Shown here: in pieces, positions 40,688 to 50,603 of the stretch
How positions within the stretch are numbered: the first letter of the stretch is position 1
Layout: each line of letters begins with the position of its first letter
Assembly (NCBI GenBank): GCA_033977485.1
Contig: CM066990.1
Span: 15,194,001 to 15,258,000 of the forward strand
Source: Hydrangea macrophylla
Lineage: Eukaryota; Streptophyta; Magnoliopsida; Cornales; Hydrangeaceae
Direction: 5' to 3'
DNA: 64,000 bases
The notes under the pieces: generated by a model
Databases searched by the model: none
The model's input: only the letters and a program-made list of their open reading frames with translations
What the model was told of the DNA's origin: nothing
Program-made: the position numbers and the translations under genes

Positions 40688-43600
40688 CTACTGATAGTAC
40701 TTGAGGAGATGTTGTACGTTCCAGGGGTGACTGAGGTCGTGCCCATCCATACTTTGTAGCCAGTAGGTTCCTGGTCGGTTGACCCGAGTGACTGTATATG
40801 GTCCTTCCCAGTTTGCTCCCAACTTCCCATGGCTTGGGACTCGGGTTGACTGGTTCACTGCTTTAAGAACAAGGTCCCTAACCTGGAAACTACGATGCTT
40901 CACCTTACTATTGTAATACCGTGAGACCCTTTGCTTGTAAGCTGCCACCTTGAGATAGGCTTGGTCTCTTTTCTCCTCGACCAGGTCTAGTTCCGTCCTG
41001 AGGGCCTCTCCATTATCTGGGTCATTGAAGGTGGCCACCCGGTATGTGGGTAGCCCGAGCTCCGTGGGGACTACTGCCTCGAAACCATAAGTCAAGGAAA
41101 AGGGGGTTTCACCTGTTGTCGCCCGGGGTGTGGTACGGTAGGCCCACAGAAGGGCTGGGAGTTCGTCGGCCCACAGGCCTTTAGCACCTTCGAGCCTCGT
41201 CTTAATCGACTGCAAAATCATACGGTTGGTTACTTCGGCCTGACCATTAGCTTGTGGGTGCTCAGGAGAAGAGTAGTGGTTCAATATTCCATAGTCCGAG
41301 CAGAACTGTCTAAAGACGGGTGTATCAAACTGTCTTCCATTGTTGCTAATCAGGACTCGCGGAATACCGAACCTGCTAAGGATATTTCTCTCCACAAAAT
41401 GTTCCATCTTCCTCTCGGTTATTGTTGCCAGGGGCTCGGCCTCCGCCCACTTTGTGAAGTAGTCAACGGCTATCACAGCAAACTTGACCTGCCCCTTCCC
41501 CGTTGGCAAGGGACCAACGATGTCGATTCCCCATTGGGCGAATGCCCAAGGGCTTTGGACCGGTGTCTGAAGTTCTCCTGGTTGGTTTATCATGGGAGAG
41601 TACCGTTGGCACTTGTCACACCTTCGAACGTACTCCTGCGAATCCCGGGCCATGGTTGGCCAGTAGTACCCCTGTAGTAGGGCCTTTCTTGAGAGTGTCC
41701 GACTCCCTACGTGGTTCCCGCACACGCCTTCGTGAATTTTGTACAGTATTGCTTGAACTTGCGTAGGATGGACACAACGAAGGTACGGGATGGTGAACCC
41801 CCTTTTATAAAGGACACCGTCTAGGACATGATATCGTGCTGCTCGGTACTTGACCCGTCTTGCTTCCTCTTTCTCGTCCGGTAGCCTTCCTGTCGTCAAG
41901 AATGTCACGATTGGATCCATCCAACTAGTTTCCAGGGTAACCGGGTCGACCTCCATGCCCCCTGGGTTGATCACACTCGGCTCGGGTAAGAATTGTATTC
42001 TTATCCCAGGCAAGTCTGACTCAGCTGACGATGCGAGGCGAGCAAGCCGGTCAGCCCTGGTGTTTTCTTCTCTAGGTATCCGGGTGATAGAAAATCCACG
42101 GAGTTGTTTGGAAACCGTCCGGACGAGGGCTAAGTAGGCTATCATGCTGTCTTCCCGCGCTTCGTACTCCTGGTTTACCTGATTAACCACGAGCTGAGAG
42201 TCGTTGTAGCTCTTAACTCGTTGTGCACTCATTGAAATGGCTAATTGTAACCCGACCAGGAGGGCTTCGTATTCGGCCTCGTTGTTGGAGGCACGAAACC
42301 CAAATCTCAAAGCGTATTCCAGCTGGATTCCGTCGGGGGTAGTCAAGATGATCCCGGCACCACTACCTTGTTGGTTAGAGGAGCCGTCGACATGAAGTAC
42401 CCAAGTAGGGACGCCGGATTGCAACCCCAGCGGTAAGGCCGCAGGCTCGGGTTCTTCTCCCGAGTCTTCGGGATATGTAAACTCGAGCAGAAAGTCTACG
42501 ACGGCTTGTCCCTTGATGGCCGTCCGCGGCCGGTAAGTCACCTCAAACTCCTCCAATTCCAAAGCCCATTTAACGAGCCTTCCGGATGTATCCGGCCGAG
42601 AGAGAATTTTGCGGAGGGGTTGGTCTGTCAGTACTACGATGGCATGGGCCTGGAAGTAAGGGCGAAGCCTTCGGGCCGAGGTAATGAGAGCGAAGGCTAG
42701 TTTCTCGATGTGAGAGTACCGGCTTTCTGCGCCCTGCAGCGCTCGGCTGGTGTAATACACTGGGAACTGTATCCCGTGCTCTTCCCGAATAAGTGCTGAG
42801 CTGACTACCGATGGTGACACCGCCAGGTAAAGGAATAGTTCCTCTCCGGCCGTAGGTGTCGTGAGTAGAGGTGGAGAGGCCAGGTATCTCTTAAGCTCCT
42901 GGAACGCCTCCTTGCACTCCTCCGACCATTGAAAAGCTTTACGGAGGATTTTAAAGAATGGTAGGCAACGATCAGTTGCTCTGGAAACGAATCTATTCAG
43001 TGCGGCCACCCGTCCGGCTAAGCTCTGAACTTCCTTTGTTGACTTGGGTGACCGCATGTTGATGATGGCCTGGATTTTGTCAGGGTTTGCCTCTATTCCC
43101 CGTCTGCTGACCAGATGACCGAGGAACTTCCCGGATGAGACCCCAAAGGTGCACTTGGCCGGGTTCAACCTCATCCTGAATTTTCTCAAAATACTGAAGG
43201 CCCCGGCCAGATGCTCCAGGTGATCGGGTTCATCTCGGCTCTTGACCAGGAGATCGTCCACGTATACCTCCATGGACTTTCCGATAAGATCTTTGAACAT
43301 GAAGTTGACCAAGCACTGGTATGTAGCCCCGGCGTTCTTAAGGCCGAAGGGCATGACCCTGTAACAGTACGTGCCTTGGTCAGTGATGAACGCTGTCTTC
43401 TCTTCATCCCCGGGGTACATGCTGATCTGATTGTACCCCGAGTAGGCATCCATGAACGACAGGAGTGAGTGGCCTGCCGTTGAATCAACAAGGAGGTCTA
43501 TCCTGGGCAACGGATAACAGTCCTTAGGACAGGCCTTGTTGAGGTCGGTGAAGTCCACACACATCCTCCACTTGCCATTGCTCTTCTTGACCAGAACAAC

Positions 43601-45751
43601 GTTGGCTAGCCAGTCGGGGTAGTGGACCTCCCGGATGGAGCCAGCTTTTAATAGCTTCTCTACCTCCTCACTTACAGCTTTTTGCCTTTCGGACGCCATG
43701 CCCCTTCTCTTCTGCTTTACCGGACGGCAGTCTGGGCTAACATTGAGGTGATGGGACATCACTCGGGGATCAATCCCGGGCATGTCCTCATGACTCCACG
43801 CAAAGACATCCTGGTTTTGCTTCAGGAACTGGACCAATTTTTCTTTCAAGGCAGGCTCCAGCAACGCGCCTACGTTGATCGTCCGATCCGGGTGCTCCGG
43901 ATCTAGCACAACTTGCTCCAATTCTTCCATCGGCCCTATCATGTCCCTCGGGTCCCGGGGATCCATTTCTTGGACATTCAGAGTCTCGGTGATTGCCCCC
44001 CGTCGCAACGAGCTAACATAACAACTCCGAGCCGTGGTCTGGTCTCCTCGCAAGCATCCCGGTCCCTGAGGAGTCGGGAATTTTACGGTTAGGCTGTATG
44101 TGGAGACAACTGCTCGTGCTCTGTTGAGGGTCGGCCTCCCAAGGATGACGTTGTAGGCCGATGGGGCATCCACTATCACAAAATTGGTGAGCAGGGAAAC
44201 CTGTTGTGGATAGGTCCCCATGAGTACCGGGAGTTCGATCGTGCCGAGCGGTTGGGTGCTAGAGCCGTTGAATCCAACCAGGGGAGTAGCGACTGGCCGG
44301 AGTCGATCTCGATCGATCCCGAGTTGGTCGAATGCCGCTGCGAACATTATATCTGACGAGCTGCCCGTGTCAACCAGTACCCTTTGGACCATGTAGTTTG
44401 CTATAGACAGTGTCACTACCAGCGGGTCGTCGTGGGGACAGTGGAGGCCCTGTACATCATCGGATGAGAATGTCAGAACGTCAGTTGGTGAGGGGCCGGT
44501 GGATTGGACCTGCCATACATCCGCTCGGGATGCTCGGGCGTGCCTCTTCCGTGCCGACTGTGAATCACCTCCGCCAGATGTTCCTCCGGAGATTACGTTG
44601 ATGTGGCCGTGCGGTGGAGGGGGCTGACCGGGAGCTCGGGCATCCTGTCGGGGTCGCCTGTCTGCTGTGACAAACTCGGCGAGATGGCCCTGCTCGATAA
44701 GCTTCTCGATTGCTATTTTCAACTTGAAGCAATCCTCCGTTTCATGGCCATGGTCCTTGTGATAACGGCAGAATTTCTCCCAATTCCTCTTGCCGGGAGG
44801 GGCTCTGAGCTTGGTAGGCTGCGGAAGCAGCCTCTGCGCCTCTGCGACGGCCATCACCTCATGTATGGGTCGGGAAAGAGGTGTAAAAGCTGTTGGGGGC
44901 TGACCCCTAGCCTCTCTTTGGTCTTGCTTTGGCTTCTTTCCCGGACCTTTCTCAAATCCCTCGCGTTTGCGCTTTGCCTTTGGGGACTCGTCTCCCGTCT
45001 GGCTGGCGCGCTTCGCCTTCAGGAATTCTTCGGTGTCTATGTACTTCCCTACTCTTTCCAAGAGTTCCACCAGGGTTGCCGGTCGATTGCGATGAAAGGA
45101 CGTGGCCACCTTGGTGTGCTGAACTCCTGAGCAGAAAGCCATGATAGCGGCGGTCTCATTGAGGTTGCGAATCAAAAGCCTTTGCTGGTTGAAACGATCT
45201 ACGTACTCCCTTAAAGATTCCCCCCTTTGCTGCTTGACAGCTAGCAGCTGGGTGTCTAGCTGCGACCGGTCCAGCATCCCGACAAACTGACTGATGAAGA
45301 GTTTGCCGAGGGTCTTGAAATCGTCAACCGTCCGCGGTTTCAGAGCATGGAACCATTGCGCGGCTGATCCCTTTAAAGTACTGGGGAATGCCAGGCATAG
45401 CAACTCGTCCGTGGTAGTGACCAGTGCCATCTGCGCCTTATAGGTGCGGATGTGGTCCACTGGACTCCCCTTGCCGTCGTATGAGCTGAGATGAGGGGGT
45501 TTGAACTTCCGTGGAATCGGGAACTGTGTCACCCGGGCAGTGTAGGGTGACTCCGTTTCTGTATTAGTGAGGTCGTGGCCGGACTTGCGGTTCAGCCTCT
45601 CAATCTGCTGCTGCAGCTCCTCGACCTGGGCCTTGACATCAGTACGCCCGATCCTTCTCTCTGCACCTGAGTAGTAAGTTGGATCGGACGATGATGCCTC
45701 GTCCTCGTCCTCGAAGCGCGTCGATCTTGGATAGCCTGTGCCTGAGATCAT
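40688..45751 (-). CDS. Tat gag-pol polyprotein (gag, PR, RT, RH, aRH, INT)
   Basis: A single open frame of 1687 residues. Capsid is at about 65-260 (FKPPHLSSYDGKGSPVDHI, AAQWFHALK). A CHHC knuckle (CRYHKDHGHETEDC) lies at about 335. Protease VDTGSSSDIM is at about 460. RT is at about 680-880, with YVDD near 829. RNase H is followed by an archaeal-type RNase H from LHVDGSSNQQG (about 1119). Integrase has HEGVCGNH...CDKCQRY (about 1340-1375), GIDIVGPL (about 1408) and QAEVTNR (about 1503). One catalytic residue is changed: ISDNG reads ISNNG near 1470 (AAC codon near 41345), so the integrase should be inactive. The start lies inside the upstream gag ORF in another frame. Confidence 0.95.
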   Translation of the reverse strand: MISGTGYPRSTRFEDEDEASSSDPTYYSGAERRIGRTDVKAQVEELQQQIERLNRKSGHDLTNTETESPYTARVTQFPIPRKFKPPHLSSYDGKGSPVDHIRTYKAQMALVTTTDELLCLAFPSTLKGSAAQWFHALKPRTVDDFKTLGKLFISQFVGMLDRSQLDTQLLAVKQQRGESLREYVDRFNQQRLLIRNLNETAAIMAFCSGVQHTKVATSFHRNRPATLVELLERVGKYIDTEEFLKAKRASQTGDESPKAKRKREGFEKGPGKKPKQDQREARGQPPTAFTPLSRPIHEVMAVAEAQRLLPQPTKLRAPPGKRNWEKFCRYHKDHGHETEDCFKLKIAIEKLIEQGHLAEFVTADRRPRQDARAPGQPPPPHGHINVISGGTSGGGDSQSARKRHARASRADVWQVQSTGPSPTDVLTFSSDDVQGLHCPHDDPLVVTLSIANYMVQRVLVDTGSSSDIMFAAAFDQLGIDRDRLRPVATPLVGFNGSSTQPLGTIELPVLMGTYPQQVSLLTNFVIVDAPSAYNVILGRPTLNRARAVVSTYSLTVKFPTPQGPGCLRGDQTTARSCYVSSLRRGAITETLNVQEMDPRDPRDMIGPMEELEQVVLDPEHPDRTINVGALLEPALKEKLVQFLKQNQDVFAWSHEDMPGIDPRVMSHHLNVSPDCRPVKQKRRGMASERQKAVSEEVEKLLKAGSIREVHYPDWLANVVLVKKSNGKWRMCVDFTDLNKACPKDCYPLPRIDLLVDSTAGHSLLSFMDAYSGYNQISMYPGDEEKTAFITDQGTYCYRVMPFGLKNAGATYQCLVNFMFKDLIGKSMEVYVDDLLVKSRDEPDHLEHLAGAFSILRKFRMRLNPAKCTFGVSSGKFLGHLVSRRGIEANPDKIQAIINMRSPKSTKEVQSLAGRVAALNRFVSRATDRCLPFFKILRKAFQWSEECKEAFQELKRYLASPPLLTTPTAGEELFLYLAVSPSVVSSALIREEHGIQFPVYYTSRALQGAESRYSHIEKLAFALITSARRLRPYFQAHAIVVLTDQPLRKILSRPDTSGRLVKWALELEEFEVTYRPRTAIKGQAVVDFLLEFTYPEDSGEEPEPAALPLGLQSGVPTWVLHVDGSSNQQGSGAGIILTTPDGIQLEYALRFGFRASNNEAEYEALLVGLQLAISMSAQRVKSYNDSQLVVNQVNQEYEAREDSMIAYLALVRTVSKQLRGFSITRIPREENTRADRLARLASSAESDLPGIRIQFLPEPSVINPGGMEVDPVTLETSWMDPIVTFLTTGRLPDEKEEARRVKYRAARYHVLDGVLYKRGFTIPYLRCVHPTQVQAILYKIHEGVCGNHVGSRTLSRKALLQGYYWPTMARDSQEYVRRCDKCQRYSPMINQPGELQTPVQSPWAFAQWGIDIVGPLPTGKGQVKFAVIAVDYFTKWAEAEPLATITERKMEHFVERNILSRFGIPRVLISNNGRQFDTPVFRQFCSDYGILNHYSSPEHPQANGQAEVTNRMILQSIKTRLEGAKGLWADELPALLWAYRTTPRATTGETPFSLTYGFEAVVPTELGLPTYRVATFNDPDNGEALRTELDLVEEKRDQAYLKVAAYKQRVSRYYNSKVKHRSFQVRDLVLKAVNQSTRVPSHGKLGANWEGPYTVTRVNRPGTYWLQSMDGHDLSHPWNVQHLLKYYQ

Positions 45752-46268
45752 CCCGGCTTAGGGCGGGCGGATCGTCGACCGGTTCCCTGACCTTTCGTCC
45801 GGATGCTTCTCCCCTTGCAGCTCGCCGCCGTTCGATGAGGATCCGGGCATCCTCTACTCGTCGCGCTCGGCGAGGGACATACCGAGGTCCTTCCTGTGGG
45901 CGCTTGGCAGGCTGGCTACGCTCTCCCTCTGCCCGACTTTCCCGGTTTAGTTGGGACCCTGGAGCGGACCTAGTCTTTCCGTGCGTCCGGGCAGGCTTCT
46001 TGCTGGGAGCGCTCCTTTCGGGCCTCTGACTGGGAGTGCTCTTTTCAGGCCGCTTCTCCGACGAAGGGCCTTTCTCGTAGTCCTCGACCACTTTTTCATT
46101 CTGGGCTATGAGCGCATCTATTTGCTGTTGTGTCCGGAGCTGGCCTTCCAAGAGCCGCTCCAGCGCTACTGCGACCTGGTCGGAGGTCATGGAGGTCGCC
46201 CGCGTCTCGATCTGTAGGTCCTCCGGACCGGTTGAATCGGCGGTCTTCTTGCCCTTCTTCTTTGGCAT
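45639..46268 (-). CDS. Tat gag N-terminal ORF
   Basis: An ORF of 209 residues from MPKKKGKKTADSTG. It has a short helical segment (VALERLLEGQLRTQQQIDAL) and then a long basic, Ser/Pro/Arg-rich region. It overlaps the gag-pol frame by 113 nt (45639-45751), with gag-pol shifted by +1 relative to it. The acidic segment at the start of gag-pol directly continues the expected gag, so either a single indel split one ORF or a frameshift joins them. It would form the N-terminus of the particle protein. Confidence 0.7.
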   Translation of the reverse strand: MPKKKGKKTADSTGPEDLQIETRATSMTSDQVAVALERLLEGQLRTQQQIDALIAQNEKVVEDYEKGPSSEKRPEKSTPSQRPERSAPSKKPARTHGKTRSAPGSQLNRESRAEGERSQPAKRPQEGPRYVPRRARRVEDARILIERRRAARGEASGRKVREPVDDPPALSRDDLRHRLSKIDALRGRGRGIIVRSNLLLRCREKDRAY

Positions 46269-46313
46269 GTTGATCAGTCAAAGATTTTTGTTAACAAGGA
46301 AATCGTGTCGTTT

Positions 46314-46329
46314 CCCACAGACGGCGCCA
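46314..46329 (-). promoter_or_regulatory. Tat primer binding site
   Basis: The minus strand reads TGGCGCCGTCTGTGGG, three bases after the 5' LTR end (46333). The first nine bases fit the 3' end of tRNA-Asp; the remainder diverges, so the tRNA assignment is tentative. Confidence 0.7.
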
Positions 46330-46332
46330 AAC

Positions 46333-46943
46333 TGATGATGCCGAAAACTGGTGAGAGCAATTTTAAGAAGAAAACGAGATCACCGAAGGTTTGTGTGTGG
46401 TTCGGCCCCGTTAATGAGGTGACCTACGTCCACGGTTGCGTCTATGCGCGTTCACTAGCAGATCACCGGCGGCCTGATGAGCCAACAAAGTGGGGCGGCA
46501 CTACCAGTAATACCATCCGGGTGTATGCGTGTATGTTGGTGATTTCTCTAAGGTGTATTTGCTTAGAGAGTTGATACTCGGATCCCCTTTGAGAGGGTAG
46601 GTGGGCTCTTTTATAAGTGTAAGAGTCCACCTTTACATGGTAAGTTTTACGAGATTAGGAAGCCTAATCTAATCACAATAGATTTGCCCAATATTTGGTG
46701 AGTTTCCTAAGTAGTTAAGGAAACCACTGATTCTCTTGATAGAGCGACAGCTGTGTAACGAATTGAGGGGAAACGTGATTGATGCCGTGATCCTCAGGGC
46801 CTCACTACGACCGCCCGAGTATCTCGGTTGGCAACTGTAGCATCCCTCGGGAGCGTGGGCTCCATGCCTCAAATCCGGCTTCCCCGGGTCATTAGCTGAA
46901 CACGTGGCGGTTAGGCAATTACAAGATATTTCTGGACATATCA
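46333..46943 (-). repeat. Tat element 5' LTR
   Basis: The LTR is 611 bp and pairs with 34508-35118. Its TATA box (CTTATAAAAGAG on minus) is near 46608-46620. The target duplication TATAT follows at 46944-46948. Confidence 0.95.
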
Positions 46944-47054
46944 TATATAAATACTCTTTTGAATATTGTTGTCATTTAAACTGATAGATATAACTGCTTC
47001 ATATATCTATTTAATTTATGTTTATCATTTTTGCATCATTGACATGTATTTAGA

Positions 47055-48113
47055 ATGCCTGGAAGACAAAGGAGAAACAAGAATTTGATTAAGGAAGCAC
47101 CTGTGACTGCTGATCCCACGTGAATGTTTGAGGCTTTCGTTAGACAACTTGAGAGGATTAGTAATACAAATGAGAATCGACGAGACCGTCAAACTGGGGA
47201 TAAGTTGCTAGAGAGATTCTGTGTACTAAGGCTCGAGCAGTTTGCGGGTACTGTAGAACCTTGGAAAGCTAAACAATGGTTAAGGTAAATGGACCGTATG
47301 TTCAAAGCTGTTCAGTGCAGTGAAGTGGATAAGAGGAGGTTAGTTGCCTTCCAATTAACCAATGTCATCGCAGATTGGTGGGACTCAGTGATAGCCACCA
47401 TTGGAAACACAGCTGCTATGGGAATGACGTGGACTGTATTTAAGGAAAAATTTCTAAAAAAGTATTTTTCGGCTACAGAGAGGCACAGGAGGGAGAAGGA
47501 ATTCATGGATTTGACTCAGGGAACTAAATCGGTGCAGGAGTACACCACTCAGTTCGAGAGACTATCTTAGTTTGCCCCTCATATGGTTGATACTGAGGAA
47601 AAGAGGATCTGCAAGTATAACCAAGGGCTGACACCGTAAATTTATCACCTGACTCTCGGCCACCTAGATAAGTCTTTCGAGGGACTAGTTGGCCTGGACA
47701 CTGATCTGGAGGAAGATGCTCAAGCGAATCACAAACAATTCGAATTTCGGCCGCCTCAGAGGGGTAACTTTGGAAATAAGCCACCAACTTATCATACCCA
47801 GGGGCAAAAGAGAAATTTTGATGGGAGCAAGAAACCCCAAGCTATCACCGATCCGACTCAACCTCGAGTTGGTGAAGGAAGTAGTGTTGGGAAGTGCTTT
47901 AACTATGGCAACCCTAGTCATCTGGCTTGAGACTGCAAGGCACCAAGGCATGCTACACAGCAAGGGATAACCTGCTATAACTGTGGTGAACCAGGTCACA
48001 TCAGCAAGTTCTGCAATGCTCCTAAGCATGTGACTTATGGTCAACAGGGTCAGACTCGCTTGAATGCTGTTATTCCTGATGCAGTGAGATATGATGGAAC
48101 TATTTATGAATAA
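47055..48113 (+). pseudogene. Tekay-2 gag with zinc knuckles
   Basis: From ATG 47055 the frame reads MPGRQRRNKNLIKEAP and meets a TGA within 25 codons. The capsid core is open at 47289-47570, with WWDSVIATIG, FKEKFLKKYF and TKSVQEYTTQFERLS (PF03732 type). Two zinc knuckles follow: a broken one (CFNYGNPSHLA*DC) and an intact one (CYNCGEPGHISKFC, about 47970-48012). Several stops show long decay. This is chromovirus gag, sitting downstream of the Tat insertion. Confidence 0.85.
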
Positions 48114-48149
48114 GGGGATTGTAGAGAAGCTCAACCTGATTAGCAAACA

Positions 48150-49094
48150 GTGGAAGGTACATTAACCTTATTTAACTCCTATGTTAAAGTTTTATTTGAT
48201 ACGGGTGTTGTGCTATCATTCATATCTGTTAATACTATTCAGAGATTGGGTATTTTGCCTCATCGCTTAGAGAAAGCTTTGAGGGCTACCTCACCTTTGG
48301 AAGCCACGGTCAAGTTAGGACATGTGTGCAAGGACTGTCCTCTATGGATAGGAGACCATGAGATTCCATCTAGATTGATTGTCCTGTCGATGAAAGAGTT
48401 TGACTTTATCTTAGGGATGGATTGGCTCACTCAAAACCAAGCAACTTTGAATTATGCGTGGAAGAGAATTACATTCTCCGACAACGGGAATCAGTCCTTT
48501 GATTTCCAATGTAACCCTTCGGGAGATATGTTCCTCATGAGGTGTTTAGCCAACATTGAAGTCGTCAGTACAGAAGTAACAGTGTGTCTATACCTGTAGT
48601 CAAGGACTTCGAGGAAGTATTTCAAGACATTTCTGGTCTGCCGCCCAAGAGAAGTATAGAGTTCTACATTGAGCTTATACCGGGTATCGCACCGATCATG
48701 AAGGTTCCCTACAGAATGGTCCCCGTTGAACTATCAGAGTTGAAGGAATAAGTTCAAGAGCTCGAGAGTTTGGGTTTTATACATCCAAGCACATCGCCTT
48801 GGGGATCACCAGTGTTATTTGTAAAGAAGAAGGATGGGACGCTTCGACTGTGTATCAACTACAGAGAATTAAACAGAGTGACTATTAAGAACAAGTATCC
48901 CTTATCTCGGATCGACGATTTGTTTGATCAACTACAAGGAGCTACAACATTCTCCAGGATAGATCTACGGTCGGGATATCATCAGTTGAGGGTACAGAAA
49001 GAAGATATACCTAAGACTCCTTTCAGAACCCGATATGGTCACTATGAGTTTTTAGTAATGCTGTTTGGAATGACGAATGCCCCGACGGTGTTTA
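48150..49094 (+). pseudogene. Tekay-2 protease and partial reverse transcriptase
   Basis: The protease (48150-48599) has the active site as LFDTGVVLSFIS, where chromoviruses normally have DTGA or DTGS, and later FDFILGMDWL. A frame break follows near 48600. RT starts with [22 protein letters not shown] and continues through [14 protein letters not shown] and [10 protein letters not shown] to NAPTVFM. It is cut at 49094 by the Copia-3 LTR, before the FIDD catalytic motif. The remainder of Tekay-2 must lie to the right of the window. Confidence 0.85.
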
Positions 49095-50102
49095 TGTTGG
49101 GTTTGTGCCCTCAAACCATTACTTTATGTATGAGACATTAGCATTATAATATATGGATATCAGCTTTACATTTCATTGTGTATGTTTCTTTCATGAGATG
49201 ATTATTTTGTCCTTAAGTATCATAGTAAGCAATTCGTGTGTGTACGAGATACACACAAGTGAGATACGAATTACTATTCTTTGATACTTAGAATATGTCA
49301 CAGTGGATGATGAGACTGGATACCTCATCAGGTCTACACTGTAGCATAATTAACTACCATTGGATGGAGTGATTAATCTCAATCACCAGAGTGTAGCTCT
49401 TAGTTGATATGCTAATGCTTGTAGTGCATTGACGGACCTGAGCTTTCCTATTGACGCTTAAGGCTGTCAACAGTCAATAGGAACTCATAACTTGTATAAG
49501 GTACGTGTTCACAATCTTGAGATGATTATGAACACAGACTATGGATATGGCTGTTTTGACTTACCAATCAGTGAGGTCTATAGAAGATCAACACCTGGGT
49601 ATCTTGGGTATGTCATGTCCATAGGGTTGTGAACATATATTGTCAAGATAGAATCTGCCCTCTGATTCAGAGTAAGCATTCCCTTGAGAATGTCACCAAG
49701 TTGATTACTGAGTACTGCAGTCTTGTTGATAAGAGTTATCAACATGTTTGGTAATCATGAGTAGTGAATGGGACTCAAGGAATACAAGAAGTAATCATGA
49801 TTCAGGTTGACAGTAACAGTTATCCGACTACCTGAATATGATTACGAATGCTGACGGTAGAGGGACATTAGTACACCATACAAGTCTAGTTATCGCTTCG
49901 GATATGTTCTTTTGCGTTGGAGTTCAGTTATCGTTTTATAGTGGAATAAACGTTAACTGACCAGTTAGTTAGTTTGCTGATCAAAGAGTTTGGTCATGGT
50001 AATTAACAAACTGGTCTGGGCCAACAATAAAGAGCCTAGGAGGTCCCACTCTTAGCTCCGCTAGGATGCTTGGAAAGACACTTGAGGAAGCTGTTAAGAC
50101 AG

Positions 50103-50216
50103 GTTCGATCGATCGAAACGAGTTCGATCGATTGAAGTCAGCAGGTTCGATCGATCGAGAATGGTTCGATCGATCGAAGGTTCGATCGATCGAAGTCACT
50201 TCGATCGATCGAAGTC
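50103..50216. repeat. TTCGATCGATCGAA palindrome cluster in Copia-3 LTR
   Basis: Six copies (two slightly degenerate) of a 14-bp perfect palindrome at variable spacing end about 20 bp upstream of the TATA box. Confidence 0.9.
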
Positions 50217-50233
50217 TAGGTCGGTTCTGGAAA

Positions 50234-50247
50234 TCTATAAATAGGGC
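50234..50247 (+). promoter_or_regulatory. Copia-3 LTR TATA box
   Basis: TCTATAAATAGGGC is a canonical plant TATA element, about 355 bp before the LTR end and in the sense orientation. Confidence 0.75.
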
Positions 50248-50591
50248 AGCTACATTCTGGAAGAAGGTGATCGTCGTTTTTACACGCAGAAGCTGCAGAA
50301 ACTATCATAGTCTTCCCAAAACCTTCCTATCCTCTCTATTAGGGTTCCCACCAACCCTAGTCTTTCCGGCAGGCATCCGCAGGAGTCATAAGGGTGAAGA
50401 TCATCTAGTGGAGGCTGCTGGAAGTTGAAGTTTCAGAATTGGGTTCAAGACACTAAGGTATAATTCTTGCACCCCTTGTACGCATCTATGGAATTGACAA
50501 GTAGTAGATCCTGGAATACCAAAAGTTTTATAACTTAACCTATTTCCGCTGCGCGTTTAAACTCTAACTTTAAACCACTTTTTCCTTCAAT

Positions 50592-50603
50592 TGGTATCAG
50601 AGC
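50592..50603 (+). promoter_or_regulatory. Copia-3 primer binding site
   Basis: TGGTATCAGAGC, the initiator Met tRNA type, two bases after the LTR end. Confidence 0.9.

Larger units (their letters stand above)
34508..46943 (-). mobile_element. Complete Tat-clade Ty3 element with antisense genes, 12.4 kb
   Basis: Two 611-bp LTRs (5' LTR 46943-46333, 3' LTR 35118-34508 in minus sense) start TGATATGTCC and end GCATCATCA. The target duplication TATAT is at 34503-34507 and 46944-46948. The primer site begins TGGCGCCGT, and the polypurine tract AAAATGGGGGGCAGC abuts the 3' LTR. A 1687-residue gag-pol with double RNase H is intact on minus. Two genes lie antisense between pol and the 3' LTR, the layout known for Retand-like elements. 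I count four LTR mismatches, so insertion is recent. Confidence 0.95.
49095..50589 (+). repeat. Copia-3 5' LTR with hairpin chain
   Basis: The LTR is 1495 bp, starting TGTTGGGTTTGTGCCC and ending TTCA before the primer site. The U3 part (49212-49845) is a string of at least eight hairpins. A TATA-like TCTATAAATAGGGC lies at about 50234-50247, so the six TTCGATCGATCGAA palindromes just upstream (50103-50216) belong to the promoter end of U3. Confidence 0.85.

Noticed and set aside
50592..50603. tRNA-like matches at primer sites
   Set aside because: Only the 12-18-bp complement of a tRNA 3' end is present; no cloverleaf can be formed.
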